This document shows, in pieces, positions 41,893-44,835 of a stretch of 44,835 nt of DNA. How positions within the stretch are numbered: the stretch's first letter is position 1; each line of letters starts with the position of its first letter. The notes beneath the pieces were generated by a model, which saw only the letters and a program-made list of their open reading frames with translations, ran no database searches and was not told the DNA's origin. The stretch spans positions 1 to 44,835 of the forward strand of contig CBESOE010000022.1 in the NCBI GenBank assembly GCA_965531145.1. Direction: 5' to 3'. A program made the position numbers and the translations under genes. Source of the stretch: JAQAZP01 sp965531145. GTDB taxonomy: Bacteria; Acidobacteriota; JAQAZP01.

Positions 41893-42294
41893 TTAACCGG
41901 GCTTCCGTCCCGTACGCCTGATCAGCCGTGCCGGAGGTACGCGCACCAGCGCATTGTCGACTTTCTGCTCCAGACCCTCATACTTCCTTTCGAACTCTGC
42001 CTGGAGATACTTGAGCAGTTCGAGCATTTCGCCCTGCAACGATTCCATTTTTTCTTTCATGTTCAGGATCACATCCACGCCGGCGAGGTTGACCCCCATC
42101 TCCCTGGTCAGGTTGAGAATCAGTTCCAACCGCTCCAGATCGTCGTCGGTGTAAACCCGTGTGTTTCCCTCCGAACGGGACGGTGTGATCAACCCCTCGC
42201 GTTCGTACAGCCTCAGGGTTTGCGGGTGTACGTCGAAACGCTCGGCCACAGCACTGATCAAATAACAGGTCTGTTTACGTTTTTTCCTGGGCAT
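41893..42294 (-). CDS. hspR: HspR-like MerR-family repressor
   Basis: This 133-residue MerR-family protein has the N-terminal winged helix-turn-helix (YLISAVAERFDVHPQTLRLYEREGLITPSRSEGNTRVY) followed by a coiled coil and a basic C-terminus, and no metal-binding cysteines. Its place after dnaK and cbpA matches HspR, which represses the dnaK operon by binding HAIR elements with DnaK as co-repressor. The HAIR site would lie upstream of dnaK, outside the window. The ATG at 42294 is preceded by GGAG four bases upstream; a longer in-frame start at 42345 adds 17 atypical residues. Confidence 0.86.
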   Translation of the reverse strand: MPRKKRKQTCYLISAVAERFDVHPQTLRLYEREGLITPSRSEGNTRVYTDDDLERLELILNLTREMGVNLAGVDVILNMKEKMESLQGEMLELLKYLQAEFERKYEGLEQKVDNALVRVPPARLIRRTGRKPG

Positions 42295-42375
42295 CGGACT
42301 CCATCCAGTTCTCTGGCCCTCTGCCTCTTGTGTCGAGGCTATCATACCACCCGGTATGGATACCAGCAGCCGGGC

Positions 42376-43287
42376 TCAGGGAATGTCATCCCGTATCCCC
42401 TGCTGGGGGTTGAGCCGGGAAAATTCACGGACGATCTCCTTTGACCGCTCGTCGCTGAGCGCCGGAAGGGCAATCCGCACTTCAACATACTGGTGGCCGC
42501 GGACACTTCCCCGCAGGGAGGGTGCACCCTTGCCGGCCAGTTTGAATTTCTGTCCCGACTGGGTCCCCGGCGGGATTTTGAAGGTGGTCACCCCGTCAAC
42601 GGTGGGGACCTCAACTCGAGCTCCCAGCAGGGCCTCCTCCAACGTTATGGGAAGGACGCAGTAGATGTTGTCGCCCCGACGCTCGAAAAAGCGGTGACCG
42701 GCCACCCTGGTGATGATGAACAGGTCCCCCGGCGGGCCGTTGTTCTCCCCCGGTTCCCCCTTGCCGGCCACCCGCACTTTTGAGCCGTCACCAACCCCGG
42801 CCGGTATACGCACGCGGATGCTTTCGCTTTCCACTCCGCGGTTCAGACTGACCCTGGTGGAGAGTCCCTTGATCGAGTCCTCGAAGGTGATGCTCATGGT
42901 GTACTGCAGATCGCTGCCGCGTCGGGGGCCGGTGAGCGGGCGGCCGCCACGGCCGCCGAAAAGCTCCTCGAAGATGTCGCCAAAACCGCCCTCCCGGCCG
43001 ACCCTGGAGAAATCGAAATTGTCGAATCCACTGCCGCTGAAATCGCCCCCGGGGTGAAATCCCCCTTCAGCGAATCGCGGGCCGAGCATGTCGTATTTCT
43101 TCCGCTTCTCGGGATCGGAGAGCACGGAGTTGGCCGCCGAAATCTTCTTGAACCGCTTCTCGGACTCCTTGTCCCCGGGGTTGAGGTCCGGGTGGTGCTT
43201 GCGAGCCAGCTTGCGGTAAGCCTGCTTGATCTCGGAGGCCGGTGCTCCCTTTTTCACACCGAGAATTGTGTACAGATCTTCACTCAT
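42376..43287 (-). CDS. cbpA: CbpA-type DnaJ co-chaperone (no zinc finger)
   Basis: This 303-residue J-domain protein (MSEDLYTILGVKKGAPASEI, with HPD at 32-34) continues with a Gly/Phe region (about 75-115) and two C-terminal substrate-binding domains. The four CxxCxGxG zinc repeats of full DnaJ are missing, which makes it CbpA-type. It stimulates the ATPase of DnaK. It lies 34 bases after dnaK and 81 bases before hspR. Confidence 0.93.
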   Translation of the reverse strand: MSEDLYTILGVKKGAPASEIKQAYRKLARKHHPDLNPGDKESEKRFKKISAANSVLSDPEKRKKYDMLGPRFAEGGFHPGGDFSGSGFDNFDFSRVGREGGFGDIFEELFGGRGGRPLTGPRRGSDLQYTMSITFEDSIKGLSTRVSLNRGVESESIRVRIPAGVGDGSKVRVAGKGEPGENNGPPGDLFIITRVAGHRFFERRGDNIYCVLPITLEEALLGARVEVPTVDGVTTFKIPPGTQSGQKFKLAGKGAPSLRGSVRGHQYVEVRIALPALSDERSKEIVREFSRLNPQQGIRDDIP

Positions 43288-43321
43288 TCACTGACCCCAC
43301 CGTCGGCGTCTGCTCCGTGTC

Positions 43322-44835
43322 TCAGTTCGAACCCTTCTTGTCGTCAACGTCTTCGTACTCGGCGTCGATCACGTCTTCCTCGGACGGAGCGGCCCCCGCC
43401 GTGTCACCGGCTCCGCCGCCGGCCTGTCCAGGCTCGCCGGGCTCGGTGCTGGCCTGTTGATACATCACTTCAGCCAGCTTGTGCGAAGCGGTGGTGAGCT
43501 GTTCGATACCCTGCTCGATGGCCGCCGCGTCGTTGGCTTCCACGGCCTTTTTCAGCGATTCCACCGCATCCTCGATGTTTTTGGCATCGGCCTCCTCCAC
43601 CTTGTCGCGGTGCTCCTTGAGCGTCTTTTCCGTGCTGTAGATCAGGGTGTCGGCGCGGTTCTTCAGCTCCACCTCCTGCTGCTTGGCCTTGTCTTCGTCG
43701 GCGTGCACATCGGCCTCGTTGACCATGTTGTCGATCTCGTCCTTGCTCAGGCCCGAGGAAGAGGTGATGGTGATTTTCTGTTCCTTGCCGGTGCCCATGT
43801 CCTTGGCCGAGACATTGACGATCCCGTTGGCGTCGATGTCGAAGGTGACCTCGATCTGCGGCACGCCGCGAGGCGCGGCCGGGATACCCACCAGGTGGAA
43901 CACACCCAGGGTCCGGTTGCCCTCGGCCATGGGCCGCTCGCCCTGCAGCACCCTGATTTCAACGGTGGTCTGGCTGTCGGCGGCGGTGGAGAAGATCTCA
44001 CTCTTCCGGGTGGGGATGGTGGTGTTCTTCTCGATAAGCCTGGTGCAGACCGCGCCCAGGGTCTCGATGCCCAGGGACAGCGGCGTGACGTCCAGCAGCA
44101 GCACGTCCTTGACGTCGCCGGAAAGCACACCGGCCTGGACGGCGGCGCCGATGGCCACCACCTCGTCGGGGTTGACCCCCTTGTGCGGGTCCTTGCCGAA
44201 GTATTCCTTGACCAGTTCCTGGACCTTGGGGATACGGGTGGAACCACCCACCATCACCACCTCGTCCACGGACTGCACACCCGCATCCTTCATCGCCATC
44301 TTGCACGGTCCCATGGTCCGCTGGAGCAGGTCCTCAACCAGGGTTTCGAATTTGGCCCGGCTCAGTTTGAGCACCAGGTGCTTGGGCCCGGAGGCATCGG
44401 CGGTGATGAAGGGCAGGTTGATCTCGGTCTCCATGGCCGAGGAGAGCTCGACTTTGGCCTTCTCCGCGGCCTCCTTCAGCCGCTGCAGGGCCATCTTGTC
44501 CTTGCTCAGATCGATGCCCTGGTCCTTGACAAAGGAATCGACGATCCAGTCGATGACCCGCTGGTCGATGTCGTCACCGCCCAGGTGGGTGTCGCCGTTG
44601 GTGGATTTCACCTCCACCACACCCTCGCCAACCTCGAGGATCGAAATGTCGAAGGTGCCTCCGCCAAAGTCGTAGACGGCGATGGTCTCGTCCTTCTTCT
44701 TGTCCAGTCCGTAGGCCAGGGCTGCCGCGGTGGGCTCGTTGACAATCCGCTCCACGGTGAGGCCGGCGATCTGACCGGCGTCCTTGGTGGCCTGCCGCTG
44801 GGAATCGTTGAAGTAGGCCGGTACGGTGATCACCG
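43322..44835 (-). CDS. dnaK: DnaK, Hsp70 chaperone (N-terminus beyond window)
   Basis: The C-terminal 503 residues are present, from VITVPAYFNDSQRQATKDAG; roughly the first 130 residues lie beyond the window end. The ATPase domain motifs IVNEPTAAALAYGLD and VYDFGGGTFDISILEV, the region VGGSTRIPKVQELVKEYFGK, the substrate domain (LLDVTPLSLGIETLG), and the acidic tail DAEYEDVDDKKGSN are all visible. It is followed by cbpA, not grpE. Operon context suggests HspR control. Confidence 0.97.
   Translation of the reverse strand, partial: VITVPAYFNDSQRQATKDAGQIAGLTVERIVNEPTAAALAYGLDKKKDETIAVYDFGGGTFDISILEVGEGVVEVKSTNGDTHLGGDDIDQRVIDWIVDSFVKDQGIDLSKDKMALQRLKEAAEKAKVELSSAMETEINLPFITADASGPKHLVLKLSRAKFETLVEDLLQRTMGPCKMAMKDAGVQSVDEVVMVGGSTRIPKVQELVKEYFGKDPHKGVNPDEVVAIGAAVQAGVLSGDVKDVLLLDVTPLSLGIETLGAVCTRLIEKNTTIPTRKSEIFSTAADSQTTVEIRVLQGERPMAEGNRTLGVFHLVGIPAAPRGVPQIEVTFDIDANGIVNVSAKDMGTGKEQKITITSSSGLSKDEIDNMVNEADVHADEDKAKQQEVELKNRADTLIYSTEKTLKEHRDKVEEADAKNIEDAVESLKKAVEANDAAAIEQGIEQLTTASHKLAEVMYQQASTEPGEPGQAGGGAGDTAGAAPSEEDVIDAEYEDVDDKKGSN

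Overview
The window looks like the chromosome of a Gram-negative, GC-rich sulfate-reducing (or sulfur-disproportionating) bacterium of the Desulfobacterota, most likely near the Desulfobulbales. The grounds are qmoB, qmoC, dsrC, dsrAB, dsrD, dsrN and sat in one run, together with lipopolysaccharide genes (lpxB, lptB, lptF/G, lptC/A), rpoN, an HprK-type regulatory PTS and a dnaK-cbpA-hspR heat-shock operon. The taxonomic placement is inferred; no rRNA or tRNA gene was seen.

Region 1 (1-13852, plus strand) is an energy-metabolism island. It holds the tail of a gene that is probably qmoA, then qmoB and qmoC, a PAS-PAS-AAA-Fis regulator whose AAA+ motifs are degenerate, an AT-rich regulatory region with a near-consensus sigma-70 promoter, dsrC-dsrA-dsrB-dsrD closed by a strong intrinsic terminator, then dsrN, a DsrL-like flavoprotein, a two-CBS-domain protein and sat with its own terminator. 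Together these cover sulfate activation (Sat), electron delivery to APS reductase (Qmo), sulfite reduction (DsrAB with DsrC and DsrD) and probable siroheme amidation (DsrN).

Region 2 (13862-31189, minus strand) holds envelope, PTS and regulatory genes. In transcription order it reads lptC/A fusion, lptB, rpoN, hpf, hprK, EIIA-Man, HPr, EI, miaB, a bifunctional-nuclease-family gene, parA, parB, an lptF-lptG fusion and lpxB. Two Lpt components that are usually separate proteins are fused here. The PTS has no visible EIIB or EIIC and is probably regulatory.

Region 3 (31215-44835) is mostly minus-strand housekeeping: recJ, accA and dnaE. A BamB-like beta-propeller lipoprotein gene on the plus strand diverges from dnaE. 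An unrecognised 268-residue protein has its own clear promoter. The heat-shock cluster dnaK (cut by the window end), cbpA-type dnaJ, hspR, a sigma-70-family factor and a DnaC-like ATPase completes the region.

Most of the window is ordinary core genome. The most unusual items are the degenerate sigma-54-activator-like protein between qmo and dsr, the DsrL-like protein in a cluster that also carries dsrD, the CBS protein beside sat, the two Lpt fusions, and the 268-residue orphan. No CRISPR array, insertion sequence, prophage or attachment site was seen.
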